In this document: positions 22,660 through 34,574 of the stretch, one piece after another
How the letters are laid out: each line of letters opens with the position of its first letter
Numbering within the stretch: position 1 is the stretch's first letter
From: Silene conica
Lineage: Eukaryota > Streptophyta > Magnoliopsida > Caryophyllales > Caryophyllaceae
Assembly (NCBI GenBank): GCA_029255685.2
Contig: CM055318.2
Span: forward strand, 19,101,001-19,165,000
Direction of reading: 5' to 3'
Length of the DNA: 64,000 bases
Notes under the pieces: generated by a model
Told to the model about the DNA's origin: nothing
What the model saw: only the letters and a program-made list of their open reading frames with translations
The model's database searches: none
Made by a program: the position numbers and the translations under genes

Positions 22660-25386
22660 TCTATACAATATAATTTAAAGGCTAATTATTACAGTAACTT
22701 TGTTAGTGTTGCGTACTTGCGTGTAAAGATAAGCTATTTACAAATTATTTATCTAAAAACAAAAACATTTTAATTATTATTATATTTCCCACTCTAAAAA
22801 AATATTAAAAGGTAAAATTATTAGGTGAAATTAATAGTTTTTAATACATTTTGGGCCTTTCTTTTGTCTATAATAATCTTTAGAATTTATTCAACGTGTT
22901 ATCTAAAATTTTAAAATTCTTTTGGAATAAAAAAAAGTAACAAATTTACTTCGTAATCATAAGTGAAAAATATATTGTATAAATAGTATACTTATACAAT
23001 ATAATTACAACGCTAAATTAAATAGTTTTTTTTATCATCATGTGCCAAGATAAGCTATTTATAAAGTATTTATCTAAAAAAATTATCTATAAAATCTAAT
23101 TTAAAGGGTAGCCTAAGTATTGTGGCATGACAAAATTAAATGTGACATGACAATTTTAAATGTGACATGACGAAAAAAAGTGACACGGATTATCAATTTA
23201 AGAAAAAAAATATAAGTTAAGAAATTAAAAAATATAAGCTTTAAACACACACAAAAAAAATTAACCGTTGATCTCCTCTCATAATTTTTGTTATTTATTT
23301 ACCTTGATTAATTAACCATTATTTCCTTTATTTAATGAAATGACCTTTTATCTTTCTTTTCATCTACTACATATATACCCAGTTTGTATATTCCATATTT
23401 TTTTATGTTCATTCTATTCATAAAATTTTGAGAGAATTAGTTGCAAAAAATTTCATATGTAACTATTATAACAACCTTAATTTTAACTTTATTCAAAAAA
23501 TTAGTACTAAAGTATACATAGAAAAGTAAATTAGTTATTTCATTTTTTTTTATTTTTATTATATTTTGAATTAATTAGAATCTTATTATTTATTATTTTT
23601 TGTGTTTGTTTTAAGATTGCAGTAGAATGAATTTTCATCTTTAGTCAAAAAATTAGTAGGTGAGGTATACCTAGAGAACTAAATTAATTATTCGCTTCTT
23701 ATTTTTATTATGTTTTGAATCAATTAGAATCTTTTTAGTTTTTTGTGTGTTTATATTAATATTGCAGGAGGTTAAATTTTCAACTTTAGTCAAAAAAATT
23801 CCAGGTAAAGTATACGCGCAGAACTAAGTTAATTATTCTCTTTTTATTTTTATTATGTTTGAATCAATTAGAATCTTATTAGTTATTATTTTTGTGTTTA
23901 CATTAATATTACAGGGGGATGACATACTCACATATAAATAACAGTGCACGAAATCGAAAATAATAGCAATGGATCTTCTTTACAGATTTTTTCTTGATTT
24001 GAACGACTCTTTTATTTTTGCCGATTTTTTTTATTTCTGCAATGGTGTATTTGAAACATCGAAAGGTAACAAAAATCTTTAATAAGTTATTGACATGTAA
24101 CATTATTATCTTTCACTCTTTCCTACACGTTGGTCTCCTTTGTAACACTTATGTTCTATTTTTATTTTGTCAAACAGGTTAGAAATCAAATTGCTTAGTC
24201 AAAGTGTTAAAGTACGATGCATATATGTCAATTTTATCATATCATAGTGTTATAAATATATTCATAATAAAAATATGCACGATTAGTAATTAGTTAGAAA
24301 CCGATTCATATTCTCCAATTTGTTGTTCCAATTCCAATGCTATCAAGCCTTTAAATCATTTTTTTTGTTTTCCATCAAATATATTATTCTATAACTCACA
24401 ATGTTTTTTTTGATAAATGTTCTTTTTTAAATGATCTGTTTATATTTTATTTCTCATGAATTAGGAAATGTTATATTTTGCATGAAGTATAATAATATTG
24501 TTTTGATTACATTTTTGGATGAATGATCGAATTTGAATAATGTATGTTTGGAATTGTATATAAATCTCTATTTGTTACGTAATTCCGATAGATGTTTAAT
24601 TACTTTTGCCCATCTTATACTACTAATAATTATTATTAGAGTTCACCTACAAAGTTTTGATATTTACTTTATTCTCTTAGTTTGTCCCAAACCTATAAAA
24701 TCGTATTAAAAGGCTAACCTAAAAAATGTGTCCTGACAAGTTTAATTGTGATGTGGCAACTTTTATGTGATATGGCAAAAGAAAATGACGTTGATTACCA
24801 ATTTAAGAAAATTTAATTTTTTTAAAAAATAGAAGGTACAAACCAAAAAAAATTGTAATTGATCCCCTCTCATAATTTACCTTATTTATTTAACCATTAT
24901 TTACTTTATTAATGAAATGACCTTTTAACTTTCATTTCATCATTATTATATATATACTCTTTATTTATGTACCATATTTTTATTTTCCTTCATTCATAAA
25001 ATTTTGAGAGAATTAGTAATAGAATTTTTCATATATATTTCGAAGTTAGGAGGGTTTAACTGCATATGGAGTAGAAAATAAATTTCAATGCAATTTGCTA
25101 ATATATGAAAGGGTGACTTCCTTAATGGAGTAGAAAATAAATTTCAATGCAATTTTTAAACGGTCGCTTCAAAACAACCAAATTATTCACATTATGGTTT
25201 GCATATCCTCCTAAATCAAAAATTGGATTGTATTAAACATAAATTTTAAAATACCGTTCCCCTGGTTGTGTTCGTTTTAAACAAATGATTGAGAGAGGGA
25301 CTACTCCGTATAAGTTATTCACATATTAACACTTAAACACAATAAATTATTAATGACCCCGTGATTTTCACGGGTTCCAAAACTAG
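22660..25386 (+). mobile_element. Helitron-like element C
   Basis: 5' candidate TCTATACAATATAATTTAAA (22660), preceded by A. The 3' end has a CCCGTGATTTTCACGGG hairpin (25358-25374), then CTAG (25383-25386) followed by T, matching insertion between A and T. Inside, two direct copies of a Helitron-start-like block (about 23089-23450 and 24698-25020) share TTTAATGAAATGACCTTTTA-like and ATAAAATTTTGAGAGAATTA words, so the unit may be a tandem or nested composite. No Rep/helicase frame was found. Confidence 0.5.
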
Positions 25387-25783
25387 TTGAACTTTAGAAG
25401 GGGTAATTCTTTACTTATGAGTTGATCTCTTTATTATTTTTACCAATTTCGGACATGTGCATCACGCACATATTGGAAGATATCAACATTTCTCAGGTGT
25501 AAATTTTTAAAAATCATTCGTATAAATTTAGCCAAACAATAATTATTGAATGTGACAATTTAACTGTGACTTGATCCTACGATATGAACAAACTATCTCA
25601 CTGTATACAACCGTCTTATTTTATTATTGTCTTCACCATATTAAAAACAAATCAACCATTAGTATAAGTAATGACTATACAAAAAAAACATGTAGGAGCT
25701 AATTATCAGAAGCCGAAGGGCCTCCGCTTAATATTTTGAACATGGACTCGAGATTCCACCGGCAACCCCTATTTACTGACTTA

Positions 25784-26020
25784 GGGCCCAGTTTTTTTAG
25801 ATTTATTTTTGCTTAATTTAAGGTAAGTTCAGCAAAAATAAGTTAAGTTTAGAAAAGTTCAGCAAAAATAAGTTAAGTTCAGAAAAAATAAGTTAAGTTA
25901 AGTTAAGTTCAGCATAAAATAAGTTCAGAAAAGTTCAGCAAAAATAAGTTAAGTTCAGAAAAATTCAAAAAAAATAAGTTAAGCTAAGTTAAGCAAAAAT
26001 AAGTCCAAAAGAACAGAACC
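25784..26020. mobile_element. Tourist/PIF-like MITE with AAGTTAAGTTCAG repeats
   Basis: Ends GGGCCCAGTTTTTTTAGATT and (right end, reverse strand) GGTTCTGTTCTTTTGGACTT are imperfect inverted copies, both continuing into TATTTTTGCTTAA. The element is flanked by TTA on both sides, the usual Tourist target. The interior is made of repeated AAATAAGTTAAGTTCAG units. Confidence 0.6.
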
Positions 26021-26466
26021 TTACGAGACTAATTTAAGATCACAAATTGTTATTTAAGACGTGTATATCTTTCTTATGAAAAGTATAAGGAAAAATAACA
26101 AATTTGTCTTATCATACAAGTAATGTGATTTAACCTATTTTAATATTTATTGTTTTAAGGGAACCCTTATAATTCGAGTGACATGTTTACCCTTTAGTTC
26201 AGGTCCATTGTTATACATTGGGTTTGACACAAAAATCAATGAAAAAGAAGGGAGCTAATTAGACAACCTTGACAAGTGAACTAAAATAGGTGTGCTTGAT
26301 CAAATTGCTCATCAAGTTTATTTTTAAAGTAGAAAAGACAACAATGACTAAAACAATCCAAAATGAAATAGAACAACAAACGATGGAGACGGAGGGAGGA
26401 CCTGATTTGTTGGTAGTTGGAGCGTTGGACCTTTGTTAGTTGCTTCAATAAGGTGAGATTTATAGG
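26021..26466. other. Intergenic DNA, no gene recognised
   Basis: AT-rich, no element ends or exon-like segments recognised. Confidence 0.5.
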
Positions 26467-27047
26467 GATGTCATTGGGGCGGGGCGGTGCTGGATATAGG
26501 TTCCTCCGTACCCGTACCCATCAAGAAAATGTCGTACCCATCCCCGCCCCACCACCCATGGCGGGTACAAGTTTCCAAAACCATCCCCGCCCCACCACCC
26601 ATGGCGGGTACAAGTTTTCAAAACCATCCCCGCCCCACCTACCAATTAACCTGCTATACCATAAATTTTTTTCGATCTTTTTTGGCACAAATTGATTTAA
26701 TCACTATTAATTTCTATTTTTAGGAATTTGGTTATATAATTTTAGTTACTTACCAAAGAAATTGAAAAAAAATACTTTACAAAATAGCTATTTTTAACAT
26801 TACGTCTTAATTATAACAAAATAATATTTGTAAAATTATCGTAATAATGGTATTAATTTTTGTAATAATTGGCGGGTAGGCGGGTACGAAGTGGGTAACA
26901 CGCAAAAACCATCCCCGCCCCACTACCCATGGCGGGTACAATTTTTGTACCCGTCCCCGCCCCACCACCCCTAAAGCTCTACCCATCCCCGCTTCAAGTG
27001 GGGCTGATGCGGGGCGGTATCCACTTATACCCGCCCCAATGACATGC
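26467..27047. mobile_element. GC-ended MITE (ATGTCATTGGGGCGGG)
   Basis: Left ATGTCATTGGGGCGGGGCGG and right (reverse strand) ATGTCATTGGGGCGGGTATA are inverted copies. Near the left end a 43-bp unit CATCCCCGCCCCACCACCCA plus TGGCGGGTACAAGTTT is tandemly repeated; a related copy lies at 26909-26970. No target duplication is obvious. Open frames here simply read through the repeat. Confidence 0.6.
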
Positions 27048-28209
27048 CTTGGTGAGAATTCCTCTTGTCAAATTTGGGCTTAAAATTGATGTCCTGCGGA
27101 TCATATAGAGTCTCCCGCCCTTCTATCTAATGGGCTTGATTAGAGGCGTCAGTATGAATTTGGCACAATTTTGGGCTTATTTATTTTCTAACCTAATATT
27201 GGTCGTTGATAAATTACTAATTATCGTCGACAAATTTAATCAACTTCCTAAACTACTCTCATATCTTTCCTTTATATTCAAAGTAAACTAAAAAAATTAC
27301 TTATTCATCCTACAAATTTCAAAAACCGTTTCAAAAACTCTTCTACAACAACATTTCCGTCTCAAATTCAAAAATTCAACATGGTATGTATTATTTACTT
27401 CTTTGATTTTAATTATTTTTGTTCTTAGTTTGATAAATTAGGAACGGAATTAAGATAAATTCCTTCATTTTTGACGGAATAAGGATAGATTCGTTGTTTG
27501 AATGTCGGATTTTTCTTCTTGGAATGCGTTTTATGTATGTTTGTTGCCCGAATTTAGATTTTTTTTGCTGATATTTCGGAAAAAAAAATTTAAAAAAAAA
27601 GGAAAAAAAGAGAGAGGTTGTTTTCGTCCAGCCCCTAGGCCAGCCGAAAAAGTTTTTCGTCCAATTTTTTTTAATTCTCCGTCTTGCTTTGTTCCCGTGA
27701 AAATAATTAATTTTTATTTTCAATTGTTTAATTTTTTTTCAATTTAATTTTGCAAACATTCAATTAATTAATTTATTTATTTGTCGTTTTAAATTGTAAC
27801 GACAAAAAAAATTGATTGTGATGTATAAAATCACAATTAATTAATTTTTTTGTCTTTTAAAGTTGTTTTGTTGTCGTTTAAAAAATAGTGAGGTGGAAAA
27901 TCATAATTTTGTGAATAAATGGTTGGAGGAGGAAATGACCGAAATGTTCGAGTTCGAAAGGTGACAGCATCAGCACGAGCTCGAAAAGAACTGCAGTTTC
28001 AGCTTGAGGTGGTTGGGGCTGTTGATGAGGTAGTGGAGGAGTTTATAGGTCGGGTTGGTGAGGACCGGGAGGAGTGGGGTGATGAGCGGGTGAGAAGGGT
28101 TCCCCGTGGACGGGATGACGGGCGTTGGCAGCGAATGTCGGATGAGGGTTCTAGCAGTGTCGTGGCTCCGAAGTAGAAGAAGTCGACTAAGGATACTTCT
28201 TGAGTGAGA
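27048..28209 (+). other. Possible captured gene fragment, unrecognised
   Basis: Mostly AT-rich. At 27380 an ATG is followed immediately by a donor-like GTATGT, and an open 85-codon frame (27919-28176) is rich in Arg, Glu and Val. This could be a decayed two-exon gene fragment. I do not recognise a family. Confidence 0.25.
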
Positions 28210-28880
28210 CAATTTATGGAGTTCCACATGTAATGCTATGGAGTGCTCTTTTATATTGCAATAACTGACTCCCATCATATTTAAACTAATATTATAGAGT
28301 TTCACATGTTACTGAATAGAGTCCCATAACTAAAACAATAGAGTTCCACAACTAATTGTATAGAGTTCCACAAGTATTTGTATGGAGTTACACAGTTGAT
28401 TTTATGGAGTTCCACTTCAAATGTTATGGAGTTCCACAGCCAATGTTATGAAGTTCCACTGCCAATAGTATGGAGTTCCACGTGTATTGCTTTGGAGTTC
28501 AACAATTTACGCTAAGGAGTTCCACTAATTAAACAATAAAGTTTCACTAATTAAACAATGGAGTTACACTCGTAGAAAAATAATGTTACACTCATAAAAC
28601 AATGGAGTTTCACTAATAAAATAATGGAGTTACACTCATAGCACAATGAGTTTCACTCATAAAATAATGAGTTACACTCAAAAAAAAAATGGAGTAACAC
28701 TCATAAAATAATGGAGTTTCATCAAAAAACAATGAAGTTTCACTCATAACAATGACTCATAAAACAATGGAGTTACGCTTGTAAACAGTGAAGTTACACT
28801 CCTAAAATAATGGAGTTACACTCATAAATCAATGGAATTACTTATAAAACATTGGAGTTACACTATTAAATCAGTAGAGG
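28210..28880. repeat. Diverged minisatellite (ATGGAGTTCCACT / ATGGAGTTACACT)
   Basis: About 25-30 degenerate units of roughly 20-27 bp. The first half centres on TATGGAGTTCCAC, and the second half drifts to AATGGAGTTACACTCATAAA. The gradual change along the array suggests local unit-by-unit amplification. Confidence 0.75.
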
Positions 28881-29778
28881 AGCAAACTTACACTCGTAAA
28901 ATGTTCAAATTGTATAATTTCAAATTTTTATGTACAAAACCGCATTAAAAAATCAAAGTTAAACTCGTACAACATTATTCAGATTAAGAAACAACTATTG
29001 GGAGATTTAATGACAAATTGATATAATTTCAATTGATACTTTGTAAATTGAACTATATATGAATAGATTAATTAAGTGAATTCTAATATATATGATTTAG
29101 TTTTAAATAAATTAGGTGTAATTTCAAGTGAATTCGGTGTAATTTTGACCGGATATTGTGTAACTCCTAATTCATGAAGGTCTACGAAAATAACACCATC
29201 GCATTGGGCTCGAAAAAATAATAAATTTAGGCTATTGTTTCGCCTTAATCGGAGTCCGAATGACGATTTATGAAATCTTTTATGAACCCGCTTTTATTTT
29301 ACACGGGTATAAAATTTCGTTTTTAAAAATCTGCATTTTCATATTTACGAACTCCTCTCTATATACACATATGTATATGTATAAGATAAAATATATAAAT
29401 CCACACAAAGATTTATAGATAAACTATATATGAAATATGAGACCAGTCGTGGTAACCGCATGACGTTCATTTGCTTTGGAGTCGGTGGAAAAAGTTGAGC
29501 GAGTTATAGAGGTAAATATAAATATTCTATAATAATTTAAATTTTAGGCGAACATACGATAATTTTTTGCATAAGCGGGCAATAGTTGGGAAACGACCCG
29601 GTTTTCAAGTATAAGATTAAACAGTGTTGCTTCAGCCGCAAAAGAGCTACTGGTAGTTTTAAAATCCTTTCCTTAAAATGCATTTCTCCTTCTCAATCAA
29701 CATTATCATAATATAAAGTATATACAGGGCAACAAACAACAGAGAAGCACTTCAACATCTTAGCAATAATTTTGAGGC
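28881..29778. other. AT-rich DNA, no gene recognised
   Basis: No element end recognised with confidence. It probably belongs to the same Helitron-like or other element as the RPA fragment that follows. Confidence 0.35.
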
Positions 29779-30584
29779 AAACGTTTATGGAGAAAGTTCA
29801 ACTCAGTCTAGCATACCGGATGAAAACTCTATAACAATAATTGTGCTCATTAGCTCTCTTGTGAATCAAGAGGTAATCATTTACATTAACATATATAGTT
29901 GTCTAATTTTTCAACTTGTGTCTTTCATATTTGTTAACTTTTCTTTTTAACTAATTTGTAGGCAAACAGAATTATACTGGTCAAAGGAAAAATAAAATAT
30001 ATCACAAATCCTGATAACCTTCTATACAATTCATGCAAGTGATGCAACACATGTAGAAATTCTACTAGAGTGGAGATTGGCAAACACTTCAGATGTGAAG
30101 TTTGGCAGAAGCCTCATGATAGCATTTCTAAGCTGACGTAAGTAAAATCAATGAATATTTTAATTACAATCACACTCTACATTTATACAAATATTTAACA
30201 ATTTCATTCTCATATATAATCGATGTGCTTTACGAATCATTTTTACCGACGACACAGGTGAAACCCGCATAACGTTGTATGATTCTCATGCGGAAATAGT
30301 TCTGAAGAAAACGGCCGCACAACTTGCAGCTTTAACAACAGAGGTTTTGAGCAACTTCTTATTTCTTCATTTCATCAATATTTGGTGAAAAAATACTAAT
30401 TTATAATGCATAACATTATGCTACTTGTATCTTGTAGTCTTTGGATCAACGTTCAGTAATAGATGAAACACTTATTAAAACAAAGGACCAAGAATTTATA
30501 GTAAAAATGGTTTCGTACAAGAAAGTTGGTTCAATCAGACATGTACGTTTCGGTGCCCAAGGAGTTACAGAAACCGACGTGTAG
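29779..30584 (+). pseudogene. RPA70-like ssDNA-binding protein fragment
   Basis: Exon-like segments join in frame: one ending at 29872 (IIVLISSLVNQE|GTAATC); 29962-30137 (ANRIILVKGKIKYITNPDNL, then a zinc-ribbon-like CNTCRNSTRVEIGKHFRCEV); one ending 30343 (IIFTDDTGETRITLYDSHAE); and 30438-30584 (SLDQRSVIDETLIKTKDQEF...GVTETDV, stop TAG). This resembles the C-terminal OB fold of the large subunit of replication protein A, which plant Helitrons often carry as an RPA-like ORF. A TGA stop sits just before the CNTC word and the third segment lacks a clear AG acceptor, so it is a pseudogene. No N-terminal DNA-binding domains were found. Confidence 0.65.
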
Positions 30585-33045
30585 TTCAAAATGCTTATTA
30601 CAAAAGCCAACATATACTTAAAAAAGCTATTTGTAAAAGCGTTATGTTTTGAGTTCGAATACCAACCGTTGTTTCGTTCCAGTCTGTAAAGTAAATTATA
30701 TATCCACGGAGGCTTTTTTTTAATTACCTATGTAAATAAATAATTACCAATGTAAATAAATAGTTAGCTCTATAAATAAATAATAAATAATTACGTTTGT
30801 AAATAAGTTATCTTCTAAGTAATGATCTATGTAAATAAAATACCTCCTCAATAAGCTATAAGTATTACTTTTCAATTATTTTGTTTTTTCTAAAACATTT
30901 TATCGCGACTAGCTAATTTTCATGAATAAGCTGTTTTTTTCTATGATTTATCCCAAGTTAATTCATAGCTGAAAGAAATTGTAACTAGAATACACCTTTC
31001 AATTGACAAAAAAGATCAAAAAAAATAATACAAATTGTTGCATTCAGATAAACCTATCTATAAATGTTGTAGGCGTCAGCAATATCAACTAATGTAAATC
31101 CTATGTATAAAAGCAACAACCACAGTGCTTACGTGTCGCACTGTGGTTGAAAGTTCATTTTTTATTTAATTTTTAGAAAGTGGCCCACCATGTTCCCTAC
31201 CCTCTTTTATTTCCATGGTAACACTTATTTTCGTCTACAACAATAAATTTGACAAATTACTCATATATGTGGATTGTATATTAAATAACGAGATTAAAAA
31301 AATCATTAATAACTTTTATAGTTAAATTACTTATGGTATAAATAGGAAAATTATTCAACATTTTTTTTAAAACACCTATTTATTATAGGAAAAAAATATA
31401 GAAAAATAGGTCAATAAAGAGAAAACATAAATTGTCAACAAAAAAATTAGATAGGGTGAACATTAACATGAAAAATATTCACATATATCATTAAAATTAA
31501 ATAAGTCACTATATCTACGGTGTTCAATTGCTCATGGGTATGATTCATATAAATTATTCATAAGATGAACTCAGTATGAAATATGGAAATAACTAAGATT
31601 AATGGATAAATTTAATTAAATAAAAAAAAATAGAAATACTTTGATAAAAAGTAAAAAAAACATAATAATATTGAAACACGAAAATATGGACAAAAAAATA
31701 TTCATATGTATAATTTTTTTTATTGAAATCTGGAAAATACGGTCAAAACATTATTACTTCGTATAAAGGATTGCAACGAGAGAGAGGAATTGGGACATTG
31801 CGAATTCAAATGATCTTGAAACGGTGAGTGTAACAGATTAGCTGAGACAGAAATAAAATGAGAAGGCGGAGTAGTATGAACATGGAAAGGTAGTTAGATT
31901 TAGTGTGAAAGATGAAAGAGCACAAAGTTGTATGTGTGGCTATAGTAAGTTGGTATATGGGTCATTAATAGCATGTCTTTTGACTTGGTCTGTTTTGGGT
32001 AAACTCGCTTAAAGTAAGTCTAAGTTTTGACCATTTGTTTCACAAAATTAACATAATTTCAAATGGTTTTACGGGTTATGGTTTTATATATTTTCTTATA
32101 TCATTCATTTATTTACTTCAATTAAATATGTTATGAAAAAAATTTAAAGATATGCGACAAATAAGTCTGTATTTATTAAAAATTACAAGTACGTTCTTCC
32201 CAATTCACGGGTCTGTGTAAATTGGAACAATCATAAAAAAAAATTGCACGAGATTGTCTCCCATTGAAACAACTGAAAAAAACACACACGGTAATTTAAG
32301 CATTCTGGTGCAATTTGCAAGGTTTTGTTTTACACATGCTTACATATTATAGTTCTAATACACATGCCCATATTTCAATTTCACTGATAACGTATTTACG
32401 CATAGTATGTGTAAATTCCATATTTCAAATTTCATAATGTAGGTGTTTACACGGGTTCAGATTACAAATTCTTGATCAATCACGCGCTTTACGCAATAAG
32501 TGAAAATAATCATTTGCAATTTATAGGACATTATTAATACACCTACGGGCTCACCGACGCTAATTAACATTCAATACATGTAAAAAAATTACACGAGTTT
32601 ATATTGTCTTACGTTGACATTTTTGTAATTCACATAGAATAGTGTCTTCCATTTGAATTTTATTAATATCTTTCTAAGTCGGTGTTTACACACAGTCAGC
32701 TCTGTGTAGCCATTTCGAGAGTCACAACTCATAAGCAAAAAAGACTAAAGATTTTTATTTGCGATGATGAAAAACGCGCGTCCAATTTGGAGAAGTTATA
32801 GTACAATTGTAATTATGATTGTACAGAATGTATACTATTACTGCTCATTGTGTTGTTTTTCTTCGTTTTAAAATTTTCTATTTTTGTTATGCTATAATAT
32901 ATGACTAAAAACAATTATTTTTTTGTTACCCTATTTTAAAAACCATCTCCATATATTGAAGCATACTTACTAGGTAATATGACCTTATTTAAAATAAAAC
33001 TATTTATATTAACGACAATTTTTTAACAATATTTTAAAGTGCAAA
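30585..33045. other. AT-rich DNA leading to a Helitron 3' end
   Basis: No gene. A TCCTATGTATAAAAGC word near 31108 could be the 5' start of a short non-autonomous Helitron ending at 33075, but the RPA fragment could equally belong to the same unit. Confidence 0.3.
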
Positions 33046-33075
33046 CCCGTGCAATTTGCACGGGCATAAGACTAG
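33046..33075 (+). mobile_element. Helitron 3' terminus (element D)
   Basis: Perfect hairpin CCCGTGCAATTTGCACGGG (33046-33064), seven bases, then CTAG (33072-33075) followed by T. This is the same architecture as at 20557 and 25386. The RPA-like pseudogene lies 2.5 kb upstream. Confidence 0.65.
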
Positions 33076-34022
33076 TTCGATTATAAAAAAAACACAAAAC
33101 ATCTGTCATCCAGAGGTCGTGGTTGTCAGACACGTCATCTTTTAAAAATACAATAAGCGGACACGTACATTCCAGATGTCAAACAGACTACTGCACCGTA
33201 CCAATTAATGTTACATGTACGTATACATCTCTATAAATAAAAATTATGGTTTGCCGATTAAAAATATATATCAATTATCTCGTAATGACTATTAATTCAG
33301 AGCTATATTTTTTTATTTACTTTAGGGACGTGTTAAATCCCGCACTTAATTTTACTCAATCTCACACTTATTGTACCCCTCTCATTTCTCCCCCTTACCG
33401 GACGAGAAACGAAGAGATAGAAACAAGGGAAATAAAAACCCTCAAATATGAATTTCACCGGCACCCTTCCCCACGACACTCCTCTACCGGCATCCTCCCT
33501 CACCGCCCGTCCCAGCGCCACTGACCACCCCTCCACATCCCTATCCACGCGACGACCGTCCATTCACACTCATGTCCTCGCGCCTACAGTCCCCTCTCCG
33601 CAGCCGTCCACCCCTCCTCTCATTTCTGCCTTTCTATGTCAAAATCATGTTTTTGAGTGATTTTGATTATGTGGGTACTTTAGTGTTCTTATGTGTGAAG
33701 TGGGTTGGGCTGTAATTGGAGCATTATTTGAGATTAAATATTAGAATTGTGTTAATAGCATTCAGATATGTGGCTTTAGACTTTAGAGGGTATAGAGCAT
33801 GGAAAAAAAAAGCGGTGAACTAAAGAGATTATGCTCTCAAATTGTGTTTTCTTGTACATTTTGGAAGTAAAGATTATTGAGATTATGCTCTCAAATTGTG
33901 TTTTCTTGTACATTTTGGAAGTAAAGATTATTATGCGCACAATTTGTGTTAATTGTCGAACTAAAAACGATCCACTTACACACTCTTCTTCTTCTAAAAA
34001 TCGGACCTTCTCGAATTTAATG
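33076..34022 (+). other. Copia-2 flank with a 54-bp tandem duplication and interrupted ORF
   Basis: Two tandem 54-bp copies (33825-33878 and 33879-33932) start GAGATTATGCTCTCAAATTG. After them an open frame runs MRTICVNCRTKND...FSNLM into the target site TAATG of Copia-2, and stays open for about 40 codons after the element (from 40095: VGHACHAAIFSNDIEPC...). So an ORF of unknown nature was split by the insertion. A Pro/Ser/Thr-rich frame at 33448-33660 looks compositional. Confidence 0.4.
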
Positions 34023-34530
34023 TGTTGGACGGTGGTCACCATTTCAACAAATGAATAGTGTGGTGAGCTACTTGTAGATGCTGCAAGCTTTTTTTTTAGG
34101 CCTGCATCAATTGTAGGCTACTAGCACATGTTCTTTGAATATGTGAACAATGAAGTTTTGCTTTCACACATTCATTTTGGTATTATAAATACCTTTGTCG
34201 GATGATCATTTCCAACACACCACAACACAATCTACTTCTCCCTTATCATTCTTCTTTCTTATTCTCTCTGTCTAATATTTCGTGTATAATTGTTTAATCC
34301 ATAGAGAGTTTAATATTTAGGCTAATTTCTAATCGGCCTTGAGGAAATATTCTTGTACTCCCATTTTATTATAGTGAAATTACTTGGCTCTCTCGCCTGT
34401 GGTTTTTTACCTCTATTTAAAGAGGGTTTTTCCACCTAAAAGTTTTGGTGTCAATTTTATCGTCTTTATTTAATTTCTCTTTTATTTTTAGTTGAATCTA
34501 TTCGCTTTCGCCGCGCTCTATACCCCTACA
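34023..34530 (+). repeat. Left LTR of Copia-2
   Basis: Starts TGTTGGACGGTGGTCACC and ends GCTCTATACCCCTACA. Includes TATTATAAATACC near 34181 as a plausible TATA region. Confidence 0.9.
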
Positions 34531-34574
34531 AATTGGAATCAGAGCCTCTTTATATTCAGCTAGGATATTTCACC

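Noticed and set aside
33448..33660. Pro/Ser/Thr-rich ORF as a cell-wall-type protein
   Set aside because: C-rich composition alone explains it; a similar block at 40700-40900 is also non-coding in appearance.
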